A DNA stretch of 64,000 nucleotides, from positions 800,729 through 864,728 of the forward strand of contig CAVTIZ010000002.1 of assembly GCA_963735045.1 (NCBI GenBank), read 5' to 3'. The translations under genes were made by a program, and so were the position numbers. The notes beneath the pieces are model-generated. The model saw only the letters and a list, made by a program, of their open reading frames with translations, searched no databases and had not been told where the DNA came from. The stretch comes from Salsipaludibacter sp963735045. GTDB lineage: Bacteria > Actinomycetota > Nitriliruptoria > Nitriliruptorales > Nitriliruptoraceae. The stretch's first letter is position 1. Each line of letters opens with the position of its first letter. Shown piece after piece: positions 17,663 through 27,374 of the stretch.

Positions 17663-18724
17663 ATGGACCAGCGACCGGCGAGCGTGCCGCCCACCGTGCC
17701 GACGAGGCCGACGAGGCCGACGACCCCGACGACCATGACGGCCGTCGCGCACGACCGCTACGGCGGCCCCGAGGTGCTGGAGGTCCGCGAGGTGCCCGTG
17801 CCCGAACCCGGTCCCGACGAGGTACGGGTCCGGGTGGCGGCGGCCGGGCTCAATCCCTACGACTGGCATCGCCACCGGGGTGAGCCGATCCTGCCGGTGC
17901 GCCCGAGCCTCGGCCTGCGGCGCCCCGCGGCCGGCAGCATCCCGGGGGCCGACTTCGCGGGCACGATCGACCGTGTCGGGTCGCCGGTGCCGGGCCTGGC
18001 GGTGGGGGATCGCGTGTTCGGGGAGGTCGCGGGCAACGCCGTCCACGGGGCCTGCGCCGAGTACGTGGTGGTGCCCGCGTCGCGGGTCACCGCCACCCCC
18101 GAGGGCCTCGACGACGTGACGGCCGCCGCCGTGCCCATGGGTGCGACCACCGCCCTGGAGGGACTGCGCCGGGTGGGATCGCTGGACGGCGCCCGGGTCC
18201 TGGTCAACGGCGCGTCGGGTGGCGTCGGCCACGTCGCGATCCAGCTGGCCCGGGTGCTCGGGGCGGCCGAGGTGGTGGGCGTCTGTGGCACGGCCCGGCT
18301 CGACCTGGTCCGCGACCTGGGCGCCGACGACGTCGTGGACCACACCGTCGAGGACGTCACCCGGTCGGGGCGGACCTTCGACGTCGTGTTCGACACCGCG
18401 GGGTCCCACTCGGTGCGGTCGTTCTGCCGGGTGTTGGCGCCCGACGGGACGCTGGTGCTGGTGGGCGGGGGCCGCGGCCGCTGGATGGAGCCGGCCGGCC
18501 AGATCCTGCGCGCCGGCCTGCAGATGCCGGTCGTGCGACCCCGGATCGTGTTGGTGGCCCGCGTGGACTGCTCCGGTGCGGTGCTCGCCGAGGTCGCCGA
18601 GTGGATCGCGCAGGGACGTGTCCGACCGGTGGTGGACCGGACCTGGCCACTGCGGGAGACCGCCGAGGCGATGCGCCACCTCGAGACCGGCCACGTCCGC
18701 GGGAAGGTCGTCGTGACGACCTGA
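17663..18724 (+). CDS. NAD(P)-dependent MDR oxidoreductase (quinone reductase/alcohol dehydrogenase family)
   Basis: Medium-chain dehydrogenase/reductase of about 353 residues. It has the GroES-like N-terminal domain (VLEVREVPVPEPGPDEVRVR, GADFAGTIDRVG) and the Rossmann domain with VLVNGASGGVGHVAIQLAR. The zinc ligands of alcohol dehydrogenases are missing, which points to a quinone-oxidoreductase-like subgroup. I chose ATG 17663 because GTGGAG precedes it; the conserved region only begins at an internal ATG at 17735, and the intervening Pro/Thr-rich residues look like a low-complexity leader. Confidence 0.82.
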   Translation: MDQRPASVPPTVPTRPTRPTTPTTMTAVAHDRYGGPEVLEVREVPVPEPGPDEVRVRVAAAGLNPYDWHRHRGEPILPVRPSLGLRRPAAGSIPGADFAGTIDRVGSPVPGLAVGDRVFGEVAGNAVHGACAEYVVVPASRVTATPEGLDDVTAAAVPMGATTALEGLRRVGSLDGARVLVNGASGGVGHVAIQLARVLGAAEVVGVCGTARLDLVRDLGADDVVDHTVEDVTRSGRTFDVVFDTAGSHSVRSFCRVLAPDGTLVLVGGGRGRWMEPAGQILRAGLQMPVVRPRIVLVARVDCSGAVLAEVAEWIAQGRVRPVVDRTWPLRETAEAMRHLETGHVRGKVVVTT

Positions 18725-18803
18725 CCGTCGTCCGGACGACCCCACGCCGGAAGTGGACGACGGGCTACCGTCCGTGCTCCACGGCGCGACGAAGGCCAGC
18801 ACC

Positions 18804-20456
18804 ATGACCGGACGTCCCAGCTCCCCCTTCCGTTCCGGCCTGGTGCTCGTCGCCGCGGCGGGCCTGGTGCTCGCCGGGTGCAACGCCGGCGAGACCGCGG
18901 AGGACCCGACCAGCGCCCCCGCCAGCGGTGCGCCGGCGACCGACGAGGCGACTGGCGAGGCGACGGACGGGGCCCCGAACGCGGCGACGGACGAGGCGAC
19001 GGACGGGGGAGCGGGCGGGGCAACGGACGGGTCAACAGGTTCGGATGCAGGGTCCGAGGGCGTCGTGCTGGGCTTCGCGGCCGAGCCGCTCAACCTCGAC
19101 TTCACCACCACCGACGGGGCCGCGATCCCCGAGGCGTTGCTCGCCAACGTCTACGAGGGGCTGGTGCAGGTCGACCAGGACGGCGAGATCGTGCCCTCCC
19201 TGGCCACCGACTGGACCGTCAGTGACGACGGGCGCACCTACACCTTCACCCTGGCCGAGGGCGTGACGTTCTCCAACGGCGACGACTTCGACAGCGAGGA
19301 CGCGATGTTCTCCATCGAGCGTGTGCAGTCCGACGCCTGGACCATCTCGCTGAAGTCGCAGATGGACGTGGTCGAGTCGGTCGAGGCGCCGTCACCCACC
19401 GAGCTGGTCGTGACGCTGGCCGAGCCGTCCAACAGCTGGCTGTTCGCCATGACCACCCGGATCGGCGCCATGTTCTCCAGCGACGGCGTGGACGACCTCG
19501 CCAACACGCCGGTGGGGACCGGTCCCTACGAGGTCGCCGACTTCGTGCCGGGCGAGCGCATCGACTTCGCGCGGCGCGACGACTACTGGGGCGACGCCCC
19601 GGCCTACGCCGACGTCACCTTCCGCTACTTCAGCGACGGCAACGCGCTCAACTCCGCCCTGCTCAGTGGCGGGATCGACGTCATCGCCACCGTCCAGGCG
19701 CCCGAGGCCATCAGCCAGTTCGAGGGTGGGGACTACGAGATCATCGAGGGCAGCTCCAACGGCGAGGTGGTGTTGTCGATGAACAACGCCTCGCCACCGC
19801 TGGACGACGTCCGGGTGCGACGCGCGATCCGCTACGCGATCGACAACGAGGCCGTGCGGGCGACCGCCTGGGCCGGCTACGGCGAGCTCATCGGCACCAT
19901 GGGCGCACCGACCGACCCGTGGTTCGCCGCCGAGCGCGCCGAGGACTACCCGACCGACCCCGAACAGGCCGTGGCGCTGCTGGACGAGGCCGGCGTCGAC
20001 GACCTCACCCTGGACTTCCGGGTCCCGAACCTGCCCTACGCCGTCAACGCCGCCACGACCGTGCAGTCCAACCTCGCCCAGGTCGGCATCACCGCCGACA
20101 TCACCCCCGTGGAGTTCCCGGCGGTGTGGCTGGAGGAGGTCTTCACCGACACGGCCTACGACCTGTCGATCATCGCCCACGTCGAGCCACGCGACATGGG
20201 GATCTTCGCCGACCCCGAGTACTACTTCCAGTACGACAGCCAGGAGTACCGCGACCTGCTGGCCCAGGCCGACACGGGACCTGCCGAGGACCAGGCCGCG
20301 ACGTTGGCCGAGGCCGGTGCGCTGCTCAGCAGCGACGCCGCCGCGGAGTTCCTGTTCCTGGCACCCACCCTGATCGTGACCGACGGCACGGTCACCGGGC
20401 TGCCGGTGGACGAGGTCAGCGAGGCCTTCGACGTGACGGCACTGCGACCCGCCTGA
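18804..20456 (+). CDS. Peptide/nickel-type ABC transporter substrate-binding lipoprotein
   Basis: SBP family 5 (DppA/OppA) protein of 550 residues. It has a signal peptide with lipobox LVLAGC (about residue 25), then a 60-residue low-complexity Ala/Thr/Asp/Glu linker of repeated EATDG-like units, then the binding fold: LNLDFTTTDGAAIPEALLANVYEGLV, TYTFTLAEGVTFSNGDDFDSED and TGPYEVADFVPGERI. It starts the operon with two permeases, an ATPase and an amidase. The amidase suggests an amide- or peptide-like substrate, but the substrate is unknown. It is anchored outside the cytoplasmic membrane. Confidence 0.9.
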   Translation: MTGRPSSPFRSGLVLVAAAGLVLAGCNAGETAEDPTSAPASGAPATDEATGEATDGAPNAATDEATDGGAGGATDGSTGSDAGSEGVVLGFAAEPLNLDFTTTDGAAIPEALLANVYEGLVQVDQDGEIVPSLATDWTVSDDGRTYTFTLAEGVTFSNGDDFDSEDAMFSIERVQSDAWTISLKSQMDVVESVEAPSPTELVVTLAEPSNSWLFAMTTRIGAMFSSDGVDDLANTPVGTGPYEVADFVPGERIDFARRDDYWGDAPAYADVTFRYFSDGNALNSALLSGGIDVIATVQAPEAISQFEGGDYEIIEGSSNGEVVLSMNNASPPLDDVRVRRAIRYAIDNEAVRATAWAGYGELIGTMGAPTDPWFAAERAEDYPTDPEQAVALLDEAGVDDLTLDFRVPNLPYAVNAATTVQSNLAQVGITADITPVEFPAVWLEEVFTDTAYDLSIIAHVEPRDMGIFADPEYYFQYDSQEYRDLLAQADTGPAEDQAATLAEAGALLSSDAAAEFLFLAPTLIVTDGTVTGLPVDEVSEAFDVTALRPA

Positions 20457-20489
20457 GTCGTCGGGCCCGACGACCCGCCGGGGGAGCGC

Positions 20490-21437
20490 ATGGCCTACCA
20501 GCTGCTGACCCGGACCGCGACGTTCGTGGTCACGGTCGTGGTGGCCTCGGTGCTGGTGTTCGCGTTCCTGAGCGTGCTGCCGGGGTCGGCCGCGCGGGTC
20601 TCGTTGGGGGTCAACGCCACCGACGAGGCGGTTGCCCGGGTGGAGGCGGACTTCGGGCTGGACCGACCCCTGCCCGAGCAGTACCTCGACTGGGTCCAGG
20701 GGCTCCCGGCCGGCGACTTCGGCACCTCCTACGTGACCCGGCGGGTCATCGGGCCCGAGATCGTCGACCGCCTGCTGGTGACGACGTGGCTGGTGGGCGC
20801 GTCGATGCTGGTGGCCCTGGTCGTCGCGCTGCCCCTGGGCACGCTGGCCGCGGTCCGACACCGACGGCCGAGTGGGACCGTGCTGGCCGGGTTGAGCCAG
20901 GTCGGGGTCGCCGTGCCGAGCTTCCTGGCCGGGCTGTTGCTGATCGCGGTGTTCGCGGTGAAGCTGGGCTGGTTCCCCTCGGGCGGGTGGACGCCACCGG
21001 CACGCGACCCGACGGCGTTCCTGCGTGGGCTGGTGCTGCCGGCGCTGGCGCTGGGGCTGGTGCAGGGCTCGGTCCTGTCCCGGTACGTGCGGTCGACGGT
21101 GCTCGACGTCCAGCGCGAGGACTTCATCCGCACGGCACGCGCCAAGGGCCTCCAGCGGTGGCAGGCGCTGGTGCGCCACGGCCTGCGCAACGCCGCGATC
21201 CCGATCGTGACGGTGCTCGGCCTGCAACTGTCGGTGCTGCTGGTGGGCGCCGTGGTGGTCGAGCAGGTGTTCACGATCCCGGGTCTGGGCAGCCTGCTGC
21301 TGGACGGCGTGGCCAACCGCGACCTGCTGCTGGTCCAGGGTGTGGTGATGGTGCTGGTCGTGATGATCCTGGCCATCAACTGGGCGGTGGACGTGCTCTA
21401 CACCGTGCTGGACCCCCGGCTGCGGGCCCGCGCATGA
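20490..21437 (+). CDS. Peptide ABC transporter permease, DppB type
   Basis: Integral membrane protein of 315 residues with six predicted hydrophobic segments (for example TATFVVTVVVASVLVFAFL at the N-terminus and LQLSVLLVGAVVVEQVFTI near the end). The EAA-type loop LQRWQALVRHGLRNAAIPIVT is the site that contacts the ATPase. The EQYLDWVQGLPAGDFGTSY segment after the first TM is typical of DppB. It follows the binding protein by 33 bp and precedes the second permease by 10 bp. Confidence 0.9.
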   Translation: MAYQLLTRTATFVVTVVVASVLVFAFLSVLPGSAARVSLGVNATDEAVARVEADFGLDRPLPEQYLDWVQGLPAGDFGTSYVTRRVIGPEIVDRLLVTTWLVGASMLVALVVALPLGTLAAVRHRRPSGTVLAGLSQVGVAVPSFLAGLLLIAVFAVKLGWFPSGGWTPPARDPTAFLRGLVLPALALGLVQGSVLSRYVRSTVLDVQREDFIRTARAKGLQRWQALVRHGLRNAAIPIVTVLGLQLSVLLVGAVVVEQVFTIPGLGSLLLDGVANRDLLLVQGVVMVLVVMILAINWAVDVLYTVLDPRLRARA

Positions 21438-21447
21438 GGAGGCGCCG

Positions 21448-22321
21448 ATGACCGCCGCCCCCGACGTGGTCGCCGCCGGTCCCGCGACGCCCGTCGACGA
21501 CGCCGACGGGCGCACCTGGTCGCTGTGGATCGGCGCCGGGCTGGTCGGCGTGGTGGTCGCCATGGCCGTGGTGTCGTTCCTGTGGACGCCCTACGACCCC
21601 TACTTCGTCGACGGCACCAACCGGTTCGCCGGGCCGGGGTGGTCCAACCTGCTGGGGACCGACCAGTTCGGCCGCGACGTGCTGTCGCGGCTGATGGTGG
21701 GGGCCCGCACGACCCTGTTCGTCGGGATCGTGTCGGTCGGGGTCGCCGGCCTGGTCGGGACGCCACTGGGGATCATGATGGGCATGGCCCCGGGATTGCC
21801 GGGCCGCGTCCTGCTCCGGGGCAACGACCTGCTGCTGGCGTTCCCGGCGCTGTTGCTGGCGATCATGTTCGCCGCGGTGTTCGGTCCGTCCACCATGACC
21901 GCGATGGTCGCGATCGGGATCGGGACCATCCCGGTGTTCGCCCGGATCGCCCGGAGTGGGACCGTGCAGGTCATGAGCAGCGAGTACGTGCTGGCGGCAC
22001 GGTCGTCCGGGCCGGCACGGGCTGGGGCTGGCGGTCCGCCACGTGCTGCCCAACATCACCAGCCTGCTGTTGGTGCAGGCCTCGGTGTCGTTCGCGATCG
22101 CGATCCTGGCCGAGGCCGCACTGTCGTTCCTGCGCTTCGGAACGCCGCCCCCGATCCCGTCGTGGGGGCTGATGCTCTACGACGCGCAGTCCGTGCTGGC
22201 CGTCAACCCGGGCCTGTCGGTGTGGCCGGGCGTGGGCATCGCCATCGCGGTGCTGGGCTTCAACCTGCTCGGCGACGGCCTGCGCGATCGCCTGGACCCC
22301 CGTCTGGCGGGCCAGGCATGA
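21448..22321 (+). CDS. Peptide ABC transporter permease, DppC type (frameshifted)
   Basis: The reading frame starting MTAAPDVVAAGPATP carries DppC features (LGTDQFGRDVLSRLMVGARTTL, then several TM segments) up to about EYVLAARSSG. A single-base frameshift near 22,005-22,030 then moves the reading to another frame. That frame continues LAVRHVLPNITSLLLVQ and ends DRLDPRLAGQA at 22321. Joined, it would be a normal permease of about 290 residues. The break lies in a G/C-rich run of repeated GGC/GGG triplets, so a sequencing error is more likely than true inactivation. Confidence 0.8.
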
Positions 22322-24244
22322 GCGCGCCCCAGGTGCCCGCCACGACGAGGTCGGTCGACGACCGGTTGGTGGTCGCGGGCCTGGACGTGCGGGTCGGCGA
22401 GGTCGGACTGCTCCACGACGTCGCGTTCCGGCTGGGCGGCCGGTGAGCGGGTCGGCCTCATCGGGGAGTCCGGGTCGGGGAAGTCGTTGACGGCGCTGTC
22501 GGTCATGGGGCTGCTGCCCGAGGGACTCCGGGCCACCGGACACGTGGGCCTGGTCGGTGTCGACGACGACCTGCTCGACGCCGACGAGGCGCGTCTGGCC
22601 GACCTGCGGGGTCGCCGGATGTCGATGGTGTTCCAGGAGCCGATGTCGGCGCTCAACCCCCTCATGCGAGCCGGTCGCCAGGTGGCGGAGGTGCTGGCCG
22701 TGCACGGCCGCGGCGAGTCCCGGGGCGATCGCGACCGCCGGGCACGGGACCTGTTGGACGCGGTCGCGATGCAGGACCCCGACCTGGTGCAGCGGCGCTA
22801 CCCGCACCAGCTGTCGGGTGGCCAGCGCCAGCGGGTGATGCTGGCGATGGCACTGGCCAACGAACCCGACGTGCTGATCTGTGACGAGCCGACCACGGCG
22901 CTGGACGTCACCGTCCAGGCCCAGATGCTGGACCTGATCGTGCGCGGCGCCCGCGAACGCGACGCGTCACTGTTGTTCATCACCCACGACCTCGCCGTGG
23001 TGGCCACCGTGTGTGACCGCGTCCTGGTGATGTACGGCGGGCGCATCGTGGAGGCCGGCCCGGTCCAGCAGGTCTTCACCTCGCCACGCCACCCCTACAC
23101 CCGCGGGCTGGTGGCGGCGTCGGACCTCGACGCGGTCGACACCGCGGGTCGACTGCCCACGATCCCGGGGGTCGTCCCACCGGCGGGCCGGTTCCCGTCG
23201 GGGTGCGTGTTCCGCACCCGCTGCGAACGGGCCACCGACGAGTGCGCCACGCTGCCGCCGTGGACCGGCGATCCGGACGACGGCCACGCCTGCATCCATC
23301 CCCACCACGAACCCGTGGTCGACACCGGCACGCCCACACGCGCCACCACCACCGCCACCACCCTCGGCCCGGCCGGCAGCCGGGGTGAATCGCCGGACGA
23401 ACCGATCCTCGTGGCGACCGACCTGGTACGCCACTTCCGCCGCCCACGGACGTCGCTGCTGCGGTCGCCGGGTGCCGTCCACGCCCTGCGTGGGGTCACC
23501 CTGGAGGTGCGGGCCGGACAGCGCTTCGGGATCGTGGGGGAGTCCGGGTCGGGCAAGTCGACGCTGCTGCGGCTGCTGGCGGCGCTGGACCAGCCGACCA
23601 GTGGGACGGTGTCGTTCCGGGGACGACCGGTCACCGGCCTGCCGGAGCGGCGGCTGGGGTTCCTGCGCGAGGACCTCCAGGTGGTGTTCCAGGACCCGAT
23701 GGGATCGTTGGACCCGCGCATGCGGGTCGGCGACGTCATCATGGAGCCACTGGTCGTGCAGGGCCACGCCGACCGGGGGCAGCGGCTGGCCGAGCTGCTG
23801 GACGCGGTCGGGCTCCCCGAGGACGTCGGGCGGCGGTGGCCGCACCAGTTCTCGGGTGGGCAGCGACAGCGCATCGCGATCGCCCGGGCGCTGTCGACCC
23901 GGCCGAGGGTGCTGCTGGCCGACGAGCCCGTGAGCGCGCTGGACGTGTCCGTCCGCGCCCAGATCCTCAACCTGCTCGCCGACCTCGCCGACACCCACGA
24001 GCTGACGATGGTGTTCGTGTCCCACGACCTGGCCGTGGTCGGACAGGTGTGTGACACCATCGCGGTGATGCGTGACGGCGAGGTGGTCGAGACCGGGCCG
24101 ACCGACGAGGTGGTCGCCGACCCCCGACACCCCTACACCCGCGAACTGCTGGGCGCGGTCCCCAGCCTGCGGCGCGCCCTGGACGGCCAGGACGCGGCCG
24201 CGCTGGCCCGCCGGGCCGGCGTCACCGACGAGCCACGAGGATGA
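22318..24244 (+). CDS. Fused DppD-DppF type ABC ATPase (frameshifted near start)
   Basis: One polypeptide with two ABC ATPase domains. The start at 22318 overlaps the permease stop; after 42 codons (ending FRLGGR) the frame shifts by one base near 22,435-22,442 into ERVGLIGESGSGKSLTALS, the first Walker A. Domain 1 has LSGGQRQRVMLAMALANEPDVLICDEPTTALD and the oligopeptide-transporter Cys-rich tail (FRTRCERATDEC). Domain 2 has GESGSGKSTLLRL, SGGQRQRIAIARALS and LADEPVSALD. Two complete ATPases in one chain fit a dipeptide importer that needs no separate DppF. The frameshift is probably a sequencing error. Confidence 0.85.
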
Positions 24245-25734
24245 CCATGCCGACCCGGACCACGCCCGGAGCTGCCGGCCACGGGCTGTCGGACCTCGAC
24301 GCCGCCACGATCGTGGCCGGCTACCGGGACGGGCGCTGGACCCCCGTCGAGGTCCTGGCCGCGGTCATGGCCAGGGTCCGGGCGGTCGACGACCACGTCC
24401 ACGCGTTGTGGGCGCCGGACCCCGACGGCGCGTCGGCGGCCGCCGAGGCCAGCACGCGACGGTGGGCCGACGGCGCCGCGCTCGGGCCGCTGGACGGCGT
24501 GCCGGTGACGGTCAAGGAGAACATCGCCACCCGTGGCACCCCGGTGCCGGGCGGCACCGCCGCGACCGTGCTGGAGCCCGCCGAGGCCGATGCCCCACCG
24601 GCGGCACGGCTGCGCGAGGCCGGCGCGGTGCTGGTGGCCAAGACCACGATGCCGGACTGGGGGATGCTGTCGTCGGGCCGGTCGAGCTTCCACGACCTCG
24701 CCCGCAACCCGTGGGACCTCGACTGGAACCCCGGCGGGTCGTCGGCCGGCGCGGCCGCGGCGGGCGCCGCCGGCTACGGGCCGCTGCACCTCGGATCCGA
24801 CATCGGGGGGTCGATCCGGTTGCCGGCCGGCTGGTGTGGGCTGGTCGGGTTGAAGCCGTCCTGGGGCCGCGTGCCCATCGACCCGCCCTACTGGGGACGC
24901 GTCGTCGGACCGATCACCCGGACCGCGGCCGACGCCGCCGTGCTGCTGGCGGTGCTGGCACGCCCCGACCCGGACGACCGCGACTTCCAGTCGCTCCCGC
25001 CGGATCCCGGACTGCGCGACGTCGACGCGGTGGCGGCCGGCTTCGGGCCACCGTCGTCGGTCGCCGGGCTGCGGGTGGGCCTCCACCTGGACGCCGGGGC
25101 CGGCCTGGCCGTGGACGACGAGGTCGTCACCGTCGTGCGCCGGGTCGCCGACACCTTCGCCGACGCCGGGGCCGGGGTCGAGGTGGTCGCACCGTTCCTG
25201 GCACGCCACCAGTTGGCCGGCCTCGACCGGTTCTGGCGCGTCCGTGGCTGGGCCGACTGGCTCGACCTCGACGAGGACGCCCGCGGGCGCGTGCTGCCCT
25301 ACATCCGGGACTGGGTCCACGGGGGCGCCGACGTCGACGGCGTCGAGGTCCTGCGGGCGGCCCAGCAGATGCTGGCGGTCGGTCGCGACACCCTGGCGGC
25401 CACCCGGGCCTTCGACGTGGTGGTGTCCCCGGTGTCGCCGGTGGCCACGTTCCCCGCCGAGTGGCACGGACCGACCGACGATCCCGACACGGCGATGCAC
25501 CACATCGCCTTCACCGTGCCCTACAACTTCTCCCACCAGCCGGCCGTGTCGGTCCACGCGGGGGTGACCGCCGACGGTCGTCCCGTGGGCGTGCAACTCG
25601 CCGGCCCTCGCTTCGCCGACCTCGACGTCCTGCGTCTGGCCGCCTGGTGGGAGTCCGTCCGCCCCGCCGACGCCACCCCGACGTGGCCGGCCCCGGCCGT
25701 GGCCGCCCTGGTGGCCACCGACGACCGGCGCTGA
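24241..25734 (+). CDS. Amidase (amidase signature family)
   Basis: Protein of 497 residues with the Ser-cisSer-Lys triad of the amidase signature family: Lys in GVPVTVKENIATRG (about residue 90), the Gly/Ser-rich motif NPGGSSAGAAAAGAAGYGPL with the cis-Ser, and the nucleophile Ser in SDIGGSIRLPAGWCGL. The start codon overlaps the transporter ATPase stop (ATGA), with a second ATG two codons later. Co-transcription with a peptide importer suggests that imported amides are hydrolysed in the cytoplasm. The precise substrate cannot be read from the sequence. Confidence 0.88.
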   Translation: MTMPTRTTPGAAGHGLSDLDAATIVAGYRDGRWTPVEVLAAVMARVRAVDDHVHALWAPDPDGASAAAEASTRRWADGAALGPLDGVPVTVKENIATRGTPVPGGTAATVLEPAEADAPPAARLREAGAVLVAKTTMPDWGMLSSGRSSFHDLARNPWDLDWNPGGSSAGAAAAGAAGYGPLHLGSDIGGSIRLPAGWCGLVGLKPSWGRVPIDPPYWGRVVGPITRTAADAAVLLAVLARPDPDDRDFQSLPPDPGLRDVDAVAAGFGPPSSVAGLRVGLHLDAGAGLAVDDEVVTVVRRVADTFADAGAGVEVVAPFLARHQLAGLDRFWRVRGWADWLDLDEDARGRVLPYIRDWVHGGADVDGVEVLRAAQQMLAVGRDTLAATRAFDVVVSPVSPVATFPAEWHGPTDDPDTAMHHIAFTVPYNFSHQPAVSVHAGVTADGRPVGVQLAGPRFADLDVLRLAAWWESVRPADATPTWPAPAVAALVATDDRR

Positions 25735-25735
25735 C

Positions 25736-26071
25736 GTGGATCGCCGACGGGCAGCCGAGGTCCTGGGTGTGGAGGTCACGGCCGGGGGCGAGGAGATCGC
25801 CCGCGCCTACCGGCGCCAGGCTCGTCACCACCATCCCGACCACGGTGGCGACGTCGACGACTTCCGACGACTCCGGGAGGCACGCGACGTGCTCACCGGG
25901 GCCTCGGTGCCCCGTGTCCGGAGCGCACGCCCGAGGCCGTCCCCGGACGCCACGGCCCCCCGACCACCGGTCCGGGTCGTGCGTCGAAGCCTCCTCACCA
26001 GGCTGCGGGACGCCTCGATCGGCCTGGTGCCACGATCCTGGACGTCTCGGCGGCATCGCGACCTGGACTGA
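25736..26071 (+). CDS. Small J-domain protein
   Basis: Protein of 111 residues starting with GTG one base after the amidase stop. The N-terminal 55 residues form a J-domain: AAEVLGVEVTAGGEEIARAYRR, the HPD motif in HHHPDHGGD, and FRRLREARDVL. The C-terminal half is basic and Pro/Arg-rich with no recognised domain. It would be a type III J-protein that could recruit DnaK. Whether it belongs to the amidase operon or to the stress locus after it is unclear. Confidence 0.7.
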   Translation: MDRRRAAEVLGVEVTAGGEEIARAYRRQARHHHPDHGGDVDDFRRLREARDVLTGASVPRVRSARPRPSPDATAPRPPVRVVRRSLLTRLRDASIGLVPRSWTSRRHRDLD

Positions 26072-26207
26072 CCCACCACCCCCTCCGAACGGCCAGGGAC
26101 CACGGGCGGGTCCGCCGTCGTCTGATCTTCGACAACGCATCCACGGGACGTGGCCGGGTACCGTGACCAGGCCCGCCCATCCCTCCACTCGACACTCAGG
26201 AGCCCGC

Positions 26208-26417
26208 ATGTCCACCCCTGCTATCGGCGCCCTCATCGGCCTGGGACTGGCCGCGATCTGGGCCCTGGCCGGCGGATGGTGGGTCCTGTTGGCCATCGTC
26301 ATGGCCGCGGTCGGGTTCACCATCGGCCTGGTCGTCGACGGTCGCCTGGACCTCACCCGGTTCCTCGGCCACGACGAGCACGGCCCGACGACCGTCAACT
26401 CGACCAAGGAGAACTGA
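26208..26417 (+). CDS. Small membrane protein of the Asp23 locus (DUF2273-like)
   Basis: Protein of 69 residues with two adjacent hydrophobic helices (AIGALIGLGLAAIWALAGGW and VLLAIVMAAVGFTIGLVVDG) and a short polar tail. DUF2273 proteins of this shape usually sit directly before an Asp23/Gls24 gene and are thought to help anchor it at the membrane. Here the Asp23 gene follows three bases after the stop. CAGGAG precedes the start. Confidence 0.72.
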   Translation: MSTPAIGALIGLGLAAIWALAGGWWVLLAIVMAAVGFTIGLVVDGRLDLTRFLGHDEHGPTTVNSTKEN

Positions 26418-26419
26418 TC

Positions 26420-26899
26420 ATGGCAACCAGCACCGACACCACGAGCACGTCCCCGACCACCCGGCCCTCGGCCGACTCGTCGGTCGAACCCGCCATGGGC
26501 GCCTCGACCGCCGACGGGGGCACGACCACGATCGACGAGGCGGTCGTGTCCAAGATCGCCTCGATCGCCGTCCGCGAGGTCGACGGGGTCCACAAGCTGG
26601 GTGGTGCCATCTCGGGCGCCGTCGCCAGCGTGGTCAAGCGCATCCGCGGCGACGAGCACGCCACGGCCGGCGTCGGCGTCGAGGTCGGGACGCGGCAGGC
26701 CGCGATCGACCTGACGGTGGTCGCGGAGTACCCGGTCCCGCTGCAGGAACTGACCAACTCGGTCCGCGACAACGTCACCAGCCGTGTCGAGTCGCTGACC
26801 GGTCTCGAGGTGGTCGAGGTCAACATCGTCGTGACCGACCTGTACTTCCCCGGTGACGACGACGCCGAGGCCGAGGCCGAGCCCAAGCGGGTCGAATGA
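26420..26899 (+). CDS. Asp23/Gls24 family envelope stress protein
   Basis: Protein of 159 residues. After a 35-residue Thr/Ser-rich leader, it has the Asp23 core: TIDEAVVSKIASIAVREVDGV, then the beta-strand region AAIDLTVVAEYPVPLQELTNSVRDNVTSRVESLTGLEVVEVNIVVTDLYF. In firmicutes Asp23 forms a membrane-associated network during cell-wall stress, held by AmaP. It starts three bases after the DUF2273-like gene, with GGAG in the upstream codons. The acidic tail (DDDAEAEAEP) is typical of actinobacterial versions. Confidence 0.88.
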   Translation: MATSTDTTSTSPTTRPSADSSVEPAMGASTADGGTTTIDEAVVSKIASIAVREVDGVHKLGGAISGAVASVVKRIRGDEHATAGVGVEVGTRQAAIDLTVVAEYPVPLQELTNSVRDNVTSRVESLTGLEVVEVNIVVTDLYFPGDDDAEAEAEPKRVE

Positions 26900-26957
26900 C
26901 TCCGGCCGCCGGGGTCGCCGCCATGGACGACCCGGTGTCGACCGCGGTGTCGACCCC

Positions 26958-27293
26958 GTGGAGGGCCCGGGGGACGACCCGGACCTGGTCCTCGCGCGCT
27001 CGATCGCGGCCGCCACCGAGTCGTTCCACGACGTCGCCCGCCTGAGCGCCGGCCCCATGGGCGTCCACGCGACCTGGCGTCGTGGTCGACGATGCCCGGG
27101 AGTCGTGGTCGACCGCAACCATCCCCCACGAGTCCTGGTGCGCGTCGTGGCAGCGCGACCCGACCTGGTCGCCGGCCTCGGCGAGCGTGTGCGTGACCGC
27201 CTGCGGCACACCTTCGGTCACCAGGTGGGGCCGCTCGACGTCCACGTCGCCGATGTGGTGGTCGACCCCGACGACGACGACGCCGCTGGCTGA
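26958..27293 (+). CDS. Asp23-like small protein
   Basis: Open frame of about 111 residues with helix ARSIAAATESFHDVARLS, then GVHATWRRGRRCPGVVVDRNHPPRVLVRVVAARPDLVAGLGERVRDRLRH and VGPLDVHVADVVVDPDDD. The strand-helix-strand pattern and position suggest a shortened Asp23-type domain without the conserved TIDEAV stretch. The start is uncertain: GTG 26958 gives the shortest clean protein, while an upstream in-frame ATG at 26853 would overlap the Asp23 gene. Function is not recognised. Confidence 0.5.
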   Translation: MEGPGDDPDLVLARSIAAATESFHDVARLSAGPMGVHATWRRGRRCPGVVVDRNHPPRVLVRVVAARPDLVAGLGERVRDRLRHTFGHQVGPLDVHVADVVVDPDDDDAAG

Positions 27294-27374
27294 GCGACGC
27301 GACCCGCGGACCCGGTTCGCGACCCCGACCCCACCCACCGACCCCCCGCCCGACCCCGCCCGTCAGGAGTCGTC

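Noticed and set aside
17701..17735. Short GACGAGGCC triplicate repeat near the oxidoreductase start
   Set aside because: It is a codon-level low-complexity leader (Thr/Pro/Arg), not a CRISPR or regulatory repeat; there are only three imperfect units.
18870..19060. Repetitive GAC/GGC/ACG-rich stretch that resembles a minisatellite
   Set aside because: It encodes the flexible linker of a lipoprotein after the lipobox, a common feature in these organisms.
14936..19147. Open frame of over 1,400 codons on the minus strand
   Set aside because: Only the part up to about 16,246 is the M20 amidohydrolase. The rest is antisense to the ECM4-like, oxidoreductase and transporter genes, which have clear motifs. 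It is open because GC-rich codons rarely form stops.
19392..21563. Open frame of over 700 codons antisense to the transporter genes
   Set aside because: Low-complexity His/Gln/Arg translation with no motif, shadowing the binding protein and permease.
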